Shown here: one piece after another, positions 53,419-62,892 of the stretch
Layout of the letters: each line of letters opens with the position of its first letter
How positions within the stretch are numbered: the stretch's first letter is position 1
From: Taishania sp964580465
GTDB taxonomy: Bacteria > Bacteroidota > Bacteroidia > Flavobacteriales_D > Crocinitomicaceae
DNA: 64,000 nucleotides
Reading direction: 5' to 3'
Assembly: GCA_964580465.1 (NCBI GenBank)
Contig: CAZOKJ010000001.1
Coordinates: 62,001 to 126,000, forward strand
Made by a program: the position numbers and the translations under genes
The notes under the pieces: generated by a model
Seen by the model: only the letters and a program-made list of their open reading frames with translations
What the model was told of the DNA's origin: nothing
Databases searched by the model: none

Positions 53419-54378
53419 TTATTCTATTTTACAAACTACAGTATCGTAGGTTGGTGAGTATGCAATCCATCCTCCTAAACAACCTCCTTTCATATTGGTC
53501 TTGATATTCATGGGCGATGCAAATGGATTGCCACTAGACATTGCTTGTGCAAATTTTGAGTATAAAAATTCGTAACTTCCTTTATCTAATTTGGAAAATT
53601 TTACCACTACTGTATCTCCAATTTGAAAACGTCCTCTTTGTTTTTTATCTATTTCTTTGTTATCAATGTTCCAAGGGTTTTCAAAATAGGTTTCTGCTGG
53701 TTTTCCATCTATAAATTCGTCGTTAAAAACACCTGAAAATGTTGCTTTGTAATAAGGGTCTATTTCAACGCCATTCACCTTATTGATACGTTTGACTTGC
53801 CAATAATAAGCGTCTCCTATACCAATTGGATCAATGATTCTACCGTAAGTGAATCCATTTCCAGTGTTGCCATTCTCCTCTTTCCACCATAAACTGTCTA
53901 GTGCATGAGGTTGCAAAATGCTTGCTGTTCCTGTAAATTCTTTTCCTTGATAGTTAATTTTTAAGGTATAATTCTTACCCACTTGCCCCCAAATAGCCGT
54001 GTTTAAACTTGTAAATGCACAAATGTTAAATTGATTTACTTGCTCTGGTGTCAATCCCAATAATCCAGCAATTACATTTTCTGAGCCAGGAGGAAGGTTG
54101 TCAGAACAAATTAAGGTTAATTGATGTTCTGTTGTGCCGTCGCTTACAAATACTTCTGCATCAGTAACAAAGCTAGATAAAAAAGTTTCTATATTTGTAG
54201 GCGCATAGATATTATTTGATTTAGTTAAAATAACAATTGGAGGTTGACCAGGTTCTATGGACCCATCCACAACTAGTTGTTCCTCAAATCCTGGGATGGC
54301 AACTTTAACTTCTTTCGTGCAAGCTGAAACAAGCGTTAAAGTTATCAATAATACAGTGTAATAAATTCTATTTTTCAT
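53419..54378 (-). CDS. DUF4249 lipoprotein
   Basis: A 319-residue predicted outer-membrane lipoprotein: signal peptide with lipobox TLVSAC. The mature part begins TKEVKVAIPGFEEQLVVDGS, then PIVILTKSNNIYAP and an Ig-like beta region with SFVTDAEVFVSDGT, which fits DUF4249. In Bacteroidota this family is regularly paired with a TonB-dependent receptor, as here (18 bp downstream of one), and probably assists substrate capture. The substrate is unknown. Confidence 0.87.
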   Translation of the reverse strand: MKNRIYYTVLLITLTLVSACTKEVKVAIPGFEEQLVVDGSIEPGQPPIVILTKSNNIYAPTNIETFLSSFVTDAEVFVSDGTTEHQLTLICSDNLPPGSENVIAGLLGLTPEQVNQFNICAFTSLNTAIWGQVGKNYTLKINYQGKEFTGTASILQPHALDSLWWKEENGNTGNGFTYGRIIDPIGIGDAYYWQVKRINKVNGVEIDPYYKATFSGVFNDEFIDGKPAETYFENPWNIDNKEIDKKQRGRFQIGDTVVVKFSKLDKGSYEFLYSKFAQAMSSGNPFASPMNIKTNMKGGCLGGWIAYSPTYDTVVCKIE

Positions 54379-54396
54379 AGCAAAAGTATGGTCATA

Positions 54397-56799
54397 TTAA
54401 AATTCAAAGTTCCATGTTAACCCTGGAATAATTGGAAATAAACTTACTTGTTTTACTTTTACGGAGAAATCACCGTTTGCAAAACTACCGTCGTTGTCGA
54501 TGTATAAAAAGAAAGGATTTGCCCTACTATATAAATTGTACACAGATAAAACCCAATTGTTTCTAAATCGTTTCTTTTTCAATACCATTTCTCCTGTTGC
54601 AGGATCTCTTTTTTCTTTAAATTCTTTGTCATAAAAAGTAACTGATAAATCCAATCGGTGATATGGAGCCATTCTGCTCGCGTTTCTATCGGAATATTGA
54701 AATAATAAATCTTGGTTGTGCATATACCAAGCTGAAGGTAATGTCATGGTATTTCCAGTGGCAAATATAAACGAAGCACCTACATTCCATCTTTTGTTGA
54801 TGTCATAACTTGCAACAACGGACAAATCGTGTCTTCGGTCATATTTTGCTGGAAAAGTTTTTCCATCGTTTATTTTTTCAAACTTTCGTTCTGTTTTTGC
54901 CCAAGTATATCCCACCCAACCTGTAAATTTTCCTCTTGTCTTTTTGAAGAATAATTCTACACCATAGCTCCAACCTTTTCCAAAAGTCAAGATGTTATCA
55001 GTGTTATCGTTAACATTATCTGTTGGCAAAGCTCCTTCTTTGAACTCAACTAGGTTATTCATCCCTTTGTAATATAGTTCTACTGAAGATTCAAACATGT
55101 CGTTAGAGAAATTTCTATAATATCCAAGAGCAGCTTGCCATCCACTTTGAGGTTTGGCTACGTCCGTTGTTGGATGCCAAATATCGGTAGGCAATGAAAC
55201 TGCACTGATTGAAGCTAAGTGCGTGTATTGATAATTGTATGCAAAACCTGCTTTGATAGAGCTTTTGTCAGGGAGCATGTATCTAAGTGAAACTCTGGGT
55301 TCCAACCCATGATAAAAAGCAATTGTTTCTCCTTTCTTATAAGTGATTGTTGTGTCTGGTTGACCAATGTTTCCTTTAATGTATCGTACAAATCGACCTG
55401 TATGAGTGTACGTGCTGTATCTTAATCCAGTGTTTAATTTTAAATTTTCAGTAATATCCCATTCGTCAATGAGGTATAAACCAGTTTCATGACTAAATAA
55501 TCGTTGCCCTAAACCTGTGTCGAAAATGGTTGTGTCTTGCTGAGCTGAAACACTTGTAGGTCTAAAAATATGATAAGTATATTGTCCTCCAAAACGGATA
55601 ACATGCCTGTTATTGGTAGGAAAGTACGAAAATTCTACTTTAGAGCCAACATCGTTAATTCCAGAAGTAAGTTTTAACTGTATATCATCTTGTTCTGACC
55701 CAAATGAAAAATTATAGTGTGAATAAGTTCCAACAACTTTCATAAAAAGCTTTCGGTTAAATAAATGCGTCCATCGTAAAGATGCAGCTCCATTTTGCCA
55801 TGGCATACTAACCATAAAGTTGTCTTTTTTATTGTCGTATTTAAACTCATCTCTTCCAAAATAACCACTTAAATAAAGATGATCTTTGTCTGAAAGTTGA
55901 TAATTAGCTTTGAAATTTAAGTCGTAGAAATAATAACTAGATCCTCTAAAGGTTGATGATTTAGGTATAAAGGCTTTCATTAACAAATCAACATACGTTC
56001 TTCTACCAGAAATCATAAACGATCCTTTGTCTTTTTTTATGGGACCTTCAACAGATAAGCGAGAAGCAATTAAACCAATTCCACCTTTAACTGAGTAATC
56101 TTTTTTATTCCCTTCTATCATGTTAACTTCCAACACGGAGGATAATCTCCCACCAAAGTTAGCAGGCATTCCACCTTTTATAAGGTTCACATTTTTGACT
56201 GCATCTGGATTAAAAACAGAAAAAAAGCCAAATAAATGAGAAGCATTGTAAACCACAGCTTCATCGAGCAATACTAAGTTTTGATCAGGTCCACCACCAC
56301 GGACATAAAAACCTTGACCACCTTCAGAAACAGAAGAAACTCCAGGTAGTAATTGTATGATTTTTACAGGGTCAACTTCTCCCATAAATGCAGGTAGCTT
56401 TTTTATTTCATCAATGCCAAGTTCAATTTGTCCCATGTTGGCACTTTCCACATTGGCTGATTTTTTAGCACTTACTATTACTTCATCAATTTGTTTTGAT
56501 GGAATTTTGAGTGAGATATTGATGGTTGTGTCATTGATAAAGCGAATACGTCTTGTTTCTTTCATCATTCCGGGAGCCGAAAAGTCTATTGTAAATTCGC
56601 CTTTTACAACGGTTAATGAGTAAAAACCATATTCGTTAGCAGTAGCTGCTTTTGCTAGTTCAGGAATTGAAATTTTAGCACCAAAAAGAGTTTCACCATT
56701 TTCTTCACTTTTGATAACGCCAGAAACAGTTACCTTATCTTGTGAAAAAGCAAATGAGGCAGTAAATATTGACAAATAAAGAATAAACAATCGTAGCAT
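54397..56799 (-). CDS. TonB-dependent receptor with carboxypeptidase-like domain
   Basis: Outer-membrane importer of 800 residues. Signal peptide (LFILYLSIFTASFAFSQ), carboxypeptidase-regulatory-like domain (about 20-105: GVIKSEENGETLFGAKISI, NEYGFYSLTV), a plug (about 110-220: VDPVKIIQLLPGVSSVSEGG, FYVRGGGPDQNLVLLDEA) and a barrel ending in IIPGLTWNFEF. It shares an operon with a DUF4249 lipoprotein. Substrate unknown. No Fur-like or other operator is recognisable in the gap upstream. Confidence 0.92.
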   Translation of the reverse strand: MLRLFILYLSIFTASFAFSQDKVTVSGVIKSEENGETLFGAKISIPELAKAATANEYGFYSLTVVKGEFTIDFSAPGMMKETRRIRFINDTTINISLKIPSKQIDEVIVSAKKSANVESANMGQIELGIDEIKKLPAFMGEVDPVKIIQLLPGVSSVSEGGQGFYVRGGGPDQNLVLLDEAVVYNASHLFGFFSVFNPDAVKNVNLIKGGMPANFGGRLSSVLEVNMIEGNKKDYSVKGGIGLIASRLSVEGPIKKDKGSFMISGRRTYVDLLMKAFIPKSSTFRGSSYYFYDLNFKANYQLSDKDHLYLSGYFGRDEFKYDNKKDNFMVSMPWQNGAASLRWTHLFNRKLFMKVVGTYSHYNFSFGSEQDDIQLKLTSGINDVGSKVEFSYFPTNNRHVIRFGGQYTYHIFRPTSVSAQQDTTIFDTGLGQRLFSHETGLYLIDEWDITENLKLNTGLRYSTYTHTGRFVRYIKGNIGQPDTTITYKKGETIAFYHGLEPRVSLRYMLPDKSSIKAGFAYNYQYTHLASISAVSLPTDIWHPTTDVAKPQSGWQAALGYYRNFSNDMFESSVELYYKGMNNLVEFKEGALPTDNVNDNTDNILTFGKGWSYGVELFFKKTRGKFTGWVGYTWAKTERKFEKINDGKTFPAKYDRRHDLSVVASYDINKRWNVGASFIFATGNTMTLPSAWYMHNQDLLFQYSDRNASRMAPYHRLDLSVTFYDKEFKEKRDPATGEMVLKKKRFRNNWVLSVYNLYSRANPFFLYIDNDGSFANGDFSVKVKQVSLFPIIPGLTWNFEF

Positions 56800-56854
56800 G
56801 CTAGTTTGATAATTGATTTTAACGAACTAAATTAATCACAATTAAAACTAAATG

Positions 56855-56862
56855 CAAATTTA
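56855..56862 (-). promoter_or_regulatory. -7 promoter element for the TonB/DUF4249 operon
   Basis: Minus-strand TAAATTTG, 56 bp upstream of the ATG at 56799; it overlaps the last codons of the WecA-like gene. Confidence 0.4.
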
Positions 56863-57948
56863 TTTATTTTGCGGATGTTTGAGTGTGTTCCTATACAACA
56901 AAATAAAAACAATTGCACCCAATATAATGGAGGTAAATAGTAAATAAAATGATTTTTTTAAGACAAAATAAATGCTAAGAATACTTAGTGTTGAAAAAAT
57001 AAACGATATTGCCACGAACACATACCATACTTGACGATCGTTTAAGCCAGCATAAACTAAATGATGCGTTGTATGATCTTTACCACCAATCATTGGGGAT
57101 TGTCCTTTCTTTAAACGATTAATAACTACTGTTAAAGTGTCAGAAAATGGAGCAGTAAAGGTTATTAGTATTAGTAAAAACCCAATTTCAGTACCTAAAC
57201 TTTGATCTACTCCAACCATCCAAATGTTTTCTATGGTAACAAATGCCACATAAAAACCGAAAAATTGAGAGCCAGCGTCACCCATGAATAACTTGGATGG
57301 ATTGATATTGAAGTATAAAAAACCAATAAGTCCGCCAATTAAAGAGATGTTTAAAATCGACCAAATGTCAATGCTTACGCCGTTAATTATCCAGTTGATA
57401 ATCAAAGAAGTTGCTATAATGAATAAAACAACCGTTCCTGTAATACCGTCCATGTTATCAAGCATATTGAGAGAATTCATCAGTAAAACCACCCAAAAAA
57501 CAGTAAGAGTACTATTGATGAGGTAATTATCTGTTATTTTTATCATAGAATCATAGTGTACTAGGATAATTCCACAGAAAATTTGAGCTGATAATTTGAG
57601 TAAAGGTTTGGTGTTGTATGCATCATCTGCCAATCCCATGATAAAAGCAATCGTTCCAGCAATAAAAACACCGCTGAATTTCGGGATGGAGAACAAATTA
57701 ATGTCTTTAAAAATTCCTTGAAAAATTAAAAAAGTAAAAATAAATACTGCATAAAAACTAACCCCTCCTAATGAAGGTTTTGATTGATTGCTCCATCTAA
57801 TAACAACGTCATTTTTATTTCTAATTCCTAATGAGGAAGAAAATTGTAGTAATAGTATATTAGAAACGGCGGCAATTAATATACCACAGAGGCAAAAAAT
57901 GATTAGATAAAATAATTGGTCACTCATAATTGTAGTTTTATAATTCAT
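56860..57948 (-). CDS. WecA/MraY-type undecaprenyl-phosphate glycosyl-1-phosphate transferase
   Basis: Attaches the first sugar phosphate (probably GlcNAc-1-P) to undecaprenyl phosphate in exopolysaccharide or O-antigen synthesis. About ten or eleven membrane helices. Motifs: MGLADDAYNTKPLLK with the Asp pair, LNMLDNMDGITG, MGDAGSQFFGF, and HTTHHLVYAGL with the C-terminal His cluster, favouring WecA/TagO over MraY. The start is uncertain: ATG at 57948 overlaps the preceding gene, while ATG at 57927 gives MSDQLFYLI. It is last in the minus-strand polysaccharide operon. Confidence 0.87.
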   Translation of the reverse strand: MNYKTTIMSDQLFYLIIFCLCGILIAAVSNILLLQFSSSLGIRNKNDVVIRWSNQSKPSLGGVSFYAVFIFTFLIFQGIFKDINLFSIPKFSGVFIAGTIAFIMGLADDAYNTKPLLKLSAQIFCGIILVHYDSMIKITDNYLINSTLTVFWVVLLMNSLNMLDNMDGITGTVVLFIIATSLIINWIINGVSIDIWSILNISLIGGLIGFLYFNINPSKLFMGDAGSQFFGFYVAFVTIENIWMVGVDQSLGTEIGFLLILITFTAPFSDTLTVVINRLKKGQSPMIGGKDHTTHHLVYAGLNDRQVWYVFVAISFIFSTLSILSIYFVLKKSFYLLFTSIILGAIVFILLYRNTLKHPQNK

Positions 57949-58489
57949 AAGGAGAAATAAAATCTTTCCATTTTATTCCTTGTGCATCTTTTTCAGATAT
58001 CAGTGGATTTTTTATTTGCCAATCAATGTTTAAATCATTGTCATTCCAAATAATTGTCCTTTCTGAATAAGGGTGGTAGTAGTTGGTACATTTATATAAA
58101 AACTGTGTATTGTTCTCAAGTGCTACGAAACCGTGAGCAAATCCCTCCGGTATCCAAAACATTTTACGGTTTTCTGCAGAAATAAATTCAGCATGCCATT
58201 GACCATAAGTTGGTGAATTTTGTCTCAAATCCACTGCGATATCCAAAACAGAACCATGAGCCACGCGGACTAACTTTCCTTGTGCATAAGGTGGAATTTG
58301 AAAGTGTAGTCCACGAAGCACATTCTCCGAAGACATCGATTCATTGTCTTGCACAAAAATTATTTTCCTACCAACTGCCTCATTGAATACCTGCTGATTA
58401 AAACTTTCGAAGAAATAACCTCTGTTGTCAACGATTTTTTTTGGTATGAACGTAATTAATCCTTCTATTGATAACTTATTTATTTCCAT
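57938..58489 (-). CDS. rfbC: dTDP-4-dehydrorhamnose 3,5-epimerase
   Basis: Epimerises dTDP-4-keto-6-deoxyglucose on the route to dTDP-L-rhamnose. Cupin fold with YFFESFNQQVF, NVLRGLHFQIPPYAQGKLVR (catalytic His), GSVLDIAVDLR and EGFAHGFVAL. Length 183 is typical. It overlaps both neighbours slightly. No RmlA, RmlB or RmlD gene is in the window, so the partner enzymes are elsewhere; related sugars could also be products. Confidence 0.92.
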   Translation of the reverse strand: MEINKLSIEGLITFIPKKIVDNRGYFFESFNQQVFNEAVGRKIIFVQDNESMSSENVLRGLHFQIPPYAQGKLVRVAHGSVLDIAVDLRQNSPTYGQWHAEFISAENRKMFWIPEGFAHGFVALENNTQFLYKCTNYYHPYSERTIIWNDNDLNIDWQIKNPLISEKDAQGIKWKDFISPYEL

Positions 58490-60882
58490 TTTTTTTTGAA
58501 TATTCTATTAATCAGTTTTTTAGTTTTAGAAAGCACTTTGGATTGTACTGTTGTTTCACCTCTCGAATATTCATCATAGTAACCATATCCATATCCGTAT
58601 TGATTACTTCTAGTAGCTTCAATCCCGTTTAGAATAACGTTTAACTTGGTGAGTTGCTTCATTTCAAAGAATTCTTTGATTCTAAAAGCAAAATTTCTTT
58701 TTGAGTATTGTGATTTGAATACGTAAATAGGAATGTCTGCTTCTGTTAAAATCTTTACACCGTCAGAAACTAGACCAACCGGAGGATTATCTATTACAAT
58801 AATATCGTATCTTGCTTTTAATTCTTTAATAATTTCTGTAAAACTCTTGTTGAGGAGCAGTTCTGAAGGGTTAGGAGGAATAGGACCAGAAGTAATAACA
58901 TCTAGGTTGGTTTCCACGTTTTCTACGATGGCTTCGTCTAGGGAAATTTTACCAATGATTAAATTACTCATTCCTTTATCGTTAGGTAATTTGAAAGCTA
59001 AATTTACCTTAGGTTTTCGCATGTCTAAATCCAGCAAAATGGTCTTTTTCCCTGTCATGGCAATAATAGCCGACAAGTTGAGAGCAACAAAGGTTTTTCC
59101 TTCTCCAGAAATGGAAGAAGTTATGGCAATTGTTTTGTAATCAGGGTTAATGTAACTTAAGTTAACCCTTATTTTTCTCATTGCTTCTGCCATCACAGAT
59201 TTAGGTGATTGCGTAACCACAACTTGTGAGTGGGACATTTCTGCTTTTGTGAGCGGTACACCACCCAACACAGTTGCTTGAGGTGGCAAGATGCTTTCTA
59301 AATCTTGAATAAGATTAATTTCGTTAAAACTGACATATTTTAAGAATAACATGCCAATTCCTAAGAACAAACCAAAGAAAAGGAAACTCATCATAATGAC
59401 TTTTCCATTTGGTTCTACGGGAGAACCCTCATTTACAGGCATTTGTAAAATACGATTGTTGGATGAAAAACCTGCGTCAGAGATGGAAAATTGTACCTTT
59501 TTCTCAGTCAAGAGTTGGAAATATTTCTCGTTTAAGTCTTGGATGTTTTTTAAACGATTGTACTCCATTCTTTTTTCGGGTAACTTAGCATATTCTCCTT
59601 CTAATTCACCCAATTTTGCTATAATCACATGTCTTCTCCCACGTAAACGTTCCTCAATAGTAGAAATACTGCGTGAAATTTGTTTTGTTTTCTCGTTTAT
59701 CTTTTTGTCCAATCGTTTAGCCTCCGCACTCTCAGGAGTAACTTTAAACAATAGCTCATCCTTTTCTTCAAACAAAGTATGAAGTGCTTCAATGTGATTG
59801 GATAAAGCACTTTCATAAGACTTTCCGAGTAATTCTGGAAGGATTTTATAAATGTCTAATCGTCCAGGATTTTCTTGTAAACGTTTGTTGATAGAACGCA
59901 AAGTGGCTGTTTCATCATCAATGGAAAACAATTCTTCTTGAAATTTATTCGCTTCAGACTGCAAGTCCGTTCCGCTACTTTCTGGGTCTGCTAAATTAAC
60001 AGTTCGCTGAAAATTCATCAAACTATCCTTGGAACGTTTGAGTTCTAAAGATAAAGAGTCTAATTGTGAGTCGATAAAATTCAAAATATTTTCAGAACCC
60101 TTCTTTTTTAATTTGACGGAATAATCAATAAAAGCATGCGCGAGACCTAAAGTAATATCATAACAAATTTTAGAATTGTCACCTTTGAAACTTAGCAAAA
60201 CTGTACGAGCTCTTTCATCCAAAGGCATAACTGTTAATCCCTCATAAAATCTGTTTTTAATTGTTGTCCCGTTATTAAACACAAAATAAACTTCGTTTGA
60301 TTCTGTGTCATTTTTTAAAACTTCTGGTACTTCTGATTTAATAATCACATCAAAATGAGGGGTAATGATATGCTCACCAAGTTTTTCTTTAAACGTATTT
60401 AATTTACCATCGTGGTAGTAGCTTAATTCAATCATGTCGTTGTTGTAATCGACACGAATAGGAACATTTATTAATGTTGAATCGGTTAGTTGATAGGGAA
60501 AAATTTGAATGTTAGCAATTTTATATTTTTCTTCTGTCAGAAATTTCCCTTTATAGAAAATACTAGTATGCATCTCAAGGCGCTTGAGTGCATTTGTAAA
60601 GAGTAATTCTGATTTTAAAAGCTCAACATCAGAGTAAAATAAGTCTTTTTTGGTATTGATATTGTCAATGTCGATTACGCTTTTTGCATTGTCCTCGCTT
60701 TCTAATTGCAATACTAATTGCGCTTCGTATTTGGGTTTAGTGTAACGTAAATACACTACTGCAAATGAATAAAAAACGAGCATAAACAAAGGTATCCACC
60801 ACCAAAAGCGTTTTAATATGGTGCGAAATAATAAGGCATCATATTTTTTGTTGATAATGAAGTTGTTTGTGTTCTCAGCCAT
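58480..60882 (-). CDS. Wzc-like polysaccharide co-polymerase and tyrosine kinase
   Basis: Inner-membrane protein controlling exopolysaccharide chain length and export. N-terminal Wzz domain with a membrane helix (RFWWWIPLFMLVFYSFAVVY), a long coiled-coil periplasmic region (about 270-480), a second helix (VIMMSFLFFGLFLGIGML), then the kinase domain with Walker A SGEGKT (592-597), LLDLDMRKPK and IDNPPVGLVSD. A Tyr cluster (Y762-Y772, YGYGYGYYDEY) is the autophosphorylation tail, followed by about 30 basic residues, which is unusual since most Wzc proteins end near the cluster. It sits 2 bp downstream of the Wza-like gene. Confidence 0.92.
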   Translation of the reverse strand: MAENTNNFIINKKYDALLFRTILKRFWWWIPLFMLVFYSFAVVYLRYTKPKYEAQLVLQLESEDNAKSVIDIDNINTKKDLFYSDVELLKSELLFTNALKRLEMHTSIFYKGKFLTEEKYKIANIQIFPYQLTDSTLINVPIRVDYNNDMIELSYYHDGKLNTFKEKLGEHIITPHFDVIIKSEVPEVLKNDTESNEVYFVFNNGTTIKNRFYEGLTVMPLDERARTVLLSFKGDNSKICYDITLGLAHAFIDYSVKLKKKGSENILNFIDSQLDSLSLELKRSKDSLMNFQRTVNLADPESSGTDLQSEANKFQEELFSIDDETATLRSINKRLQENPGRLDIYKILPELLGKSYESALSNHIEALHTLFEEKDELLFKVTPESAEAKRLDKKINEKTKQISRSISTIEERLRGRRHVIIAKLGELEGEYAKLPEKRMEYNRLKNIQDLNEKYFQLLTEKKVQFSISDAGFSSNNRILQMPVNEGSPVEPNGKVIMMSFLFFGLFLGIGMLFLKYVSFNEINLIQDLESILPPQATVLGGVPLTKAEMSHSQVVVTQSPKSVMAEAMRKIRVNLSYINPDYKTIAITSSISGEGKTFVALNLSAIIAMTGKKTILLDLDMRKPKVNLAFKLPNDKGMSNLIIGKISLDEAIVENVETNLDVITSGPIPPNPSELLLNKSFTEIIKELKARYDIIVIDNPPVGLVSDGVKILTEADIPIYVFKSQYSKRNFAFRIKEFFEMKQLTKLNVILNGIEATRSNQYGYGYGYYDEYSRGETTVQSKVLSKTKKLINRIFKKKWK

Positions 60883-60884
60883 AG

Positions 60885-61658
60885 TTATTTGTATGTCTTT
60901 ATTACTGTGAAAATCACTAGTGCACTAGAAATAATGGATACTATAGGTGCAATTTCTTTCACCACTTCTTTTGCAATTTGAGGGCTTGGTTCAATGTAAA
61001 TGTAGTCATTTGCTTGAACAATCATATCTACATATTTCAATCCTTCAATAGTTGATAAATCAATGACATAGATGTTTCTAACTCCATCCTGTCCTCTTCT
61101 CATGACTTTAACTTTTTTAGCCTTCCCACGTTCGGTAATACCACCAGCTTGAGCAATTGCTTCCATGAGTGTAGTGTTGCTGTTAACCAACGAAATCACC
61201 TTGGCATCGCTACCATTTCCAGGGAAAACTACTACACGTTGATTCGTGATTTGTACTTGAACAAAAGGATGGTTGTACTCTTTTCCATATAATTCTTCCA
61301 ATAAATCCTCACATTCAGAAACGGATAAGCCTTGCACTTTTACTTTTCCTAACTTTGGGATTTCAATTGTTCCATCGCGCTTTACAAGGTATTCAACTGG
61401 TGCTCCAGTAATAGATTTTGCTGCTACATCGGCATTTCCTTGTAGCAAGATCTCACCATGATTGGTGTATAATTGAAAGGTTACTTTGTCATCAATTGAA
61501 ATTAAATAATCAGCATCAGGTGATAAAGGAATGGAATCGTAATGCACTACATCACCTTTGGCTTGTTTAAACATAATGTTTGAATTAATGCTACAGCTTG
61601 ATACCCCTGCCACTAGCAATGTAGTTAAAATAAGTATTTGTAGTCGTTTATATAACAT
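60885..61658 (-). CDS. Polysaccharide export lipoprotein, Wza-like
   Basis: Outer-membrane export channel component. Lipobox VAGVSSC, then a Poly_export domain (about 50-130: DYLISIDDKVTFQLYTNHG and GTIEIPKLGKVKVQGLSVSE) and a SLBB-type domain (VVVFPGNGSDAKVISLVNSN). The C-terminus ends in a hydrophobic helix (APIVSIISSALVIFTVIKT), which could be the membrane-spanning segment. It overlaps the glycosyltransferase gene by 11 bp and precedes the Wzc-like gene. Confidence 0.9.
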   Translation of the reverse strand: MLYKRLQILILTTLLVAGVSSCSINSNIMFKQAKGDVVHYDSIPLSPDADYLISIDDKVTFQLYTNHGEILLQGNADVAAKSITGAPVEYLVKRDGTIEIPKLGKVKVQGLSVSECEDLLEELYGKEYNHPFVQVQITNQRVVVFPGNGSDAKVISLVNSNTTLMEAIAQAGGITERGKAKKVKVMRRGQDGVRNIYVIDLSTIEGLKYVDMIVQANDYIYIEPSPQIAKEVVKEIAPIVSIISSALVIFTVIKTYK

Positions 61659-62829
61659 TTTTTTCTTTCAATAATGTAAAATAAAGTTCTCTCATATTGC
61701 TAACTAAACGAGTGTAGTGAAAATGATCCTTTACAAAGTCCCATCCAGATTCTGAAAGATATTTTCTTAAACTGTCGTCTTCAATTAATGAAAGTAACTT
61801 CTCCTTATACTCTTCTTTGGTGTTGGAGGTTACAATTAAACCTGTTTTTTTATCATCAATAACATCACTTACACCGCCTACATTTGTTGAAATAACAGGA
61901 ACATTGGCAGCTTGGGCTTCAATTAAACTAACAGGTGTGCCTTCATTTTTTGAACACAAACAAATGATATCCATACCTGGATTAAAAGTTGCAATGTCCT
62001 TAATCCAAGACGTTAATTCGAATTTTACCGTGTTAGGCCATTCAAAATCAGCTATTTGTTTTTCAATGGAAGGTTTTTCTTCTCCATCACCAACGATAAA
62101 GATACGTAGATTTTTTGTTGTAAGCGCAGAAATCTCTTTTAAAACATCAATAAAAAATGAATGGTTTTTAATTGGTGCTAATCTTCCGATGATTCCAATG
62201 GCTATTTCATCCTCTGCTAAGTGATAATTTTTTCTAGTAATCTCTCTGTTTTTGTCCTTGTCTTCTTGAAACTTTGTTAGGTCAAATCCTAGTGGAATGA
62301 CAGCAGTTTGTTGTTGCTTACTAATTTTATGAACGTGTACCAATTCATGTTTTTGAAGAGGCGAAATGGCAATTATTTTTGAACTGTTCTTTGCCAACTT
62401 TCGTTCAATTTCTTTAAACACAGCCGTTTTTAATGGATTGAAATAACCTTGAAAAACATGTCCGTGAAAGGTGTGTACAATAACAGGTACTTTTGCATTT
62501 TTTGCTGCCCTTCTTCCTAAAGCACCAGCTTTTGCAGCATGTGTGTGAACGATGTCTGGCTTAAATTCTTCAATGATTGCCTTAATTTTTTTATAAGCTG
62601 CTCTGTCTGATTTTAAACTTGGAGTACGTTGCATTTCCTCAAGCAACAAGGGAGTAACATTGTATTCCTCTAGTACATGCAAAGAGTCTGCCTCTCCTTT
62701 CTCTGGTAAACCTCCAATCAATAGCGTTTCAAACTCATCTCCTAGGAAGGAAGTAAGGAAAGTGGCATTGTATGTAGGACCTCCAATATTAAATCGGTTG
62801 ATAATTCTTAAAACTTTTATCCTTCTCAC
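61648..62829 (-). CDS. Glycosyltransferase family 4
   Basis: GT-B fold sugar transferase for the polysaccharide. N-terminal KVLRIINRFNIGGPTYNATF, then HTHAAKAGALGRRAAK, PVIVHTFHGHVFQGYF, GIIGRLAPIKNHSFFI and the C-terminal E-x7-E motif NEGTPVSLIEAQAANVPVIS with GGVSDVI. I prefer GTG at 62829, which starts near the family's usual N-terminus; the longer frame to 62859 uses TTG. It is the first gene of the operon with wza, wzc, rfbC and the WecA-like gene. Donor and acceptor sugars are unknown. Confidence 0.87.
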   Translation of the reverse strand: MRRIKVLRIINRFNIGGPTYNATFLTSFLGDEFETLLIGGLPEKGEADSLHVLEEYNVTPLLLEEMQRTPSLKSDRAAYKKIKAIIEEFKPDIVHTHAAKAGALGRRAAKNAKVPVIVHTFHGHVFQGYFNPLKTAVFKEIERKLAKNSSKIIAISPLQKHELVHVHKISKQQQTAVIPLGFDLTKFQEDKDKNREITRKNYHLAEDEIAIGIIGRLAPIKNHSFFIDVLKEISALTTKNLRIFIVGDGEEKPSIEKQIADFEWPNTVKFELTSWIKDIATFNPGMDIICLCSKNEGTPVSLIEAQAANVPVISTNVGGVSDVIDDKKTGLIVTSNTKEEYKEKLLSLIEDDSLRKYLSESGWDFVKDHFHYTRLVSNMRELYFTLLKEKNVI

Positions 62830-62844
62830 TTTAAAAAATGGCAG

Positions 62845-62852
62845 TATATTTG
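62845..62852 (+). promoter_or_regulatory. -7 promoter element for the PBP4-type gene
   Basis: TATATTTG, 41 bp upstream of the ATG at 62893; divergent from the polysaccharide operon. Confidence 0.5.
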
Positions 62853-62892
62853 ATAACAATTTACAAATGTTAACTTTTTAATTTAATAAACA

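Noticed and set aside
56860..62829. Complete rhamnose-containing O-antigen cluster
   Set aside because: Only RmlC of the dTDP-rhamnose pathway is present and no Wzx/Wzy is seen in the window, so completeness cannot be claimed.
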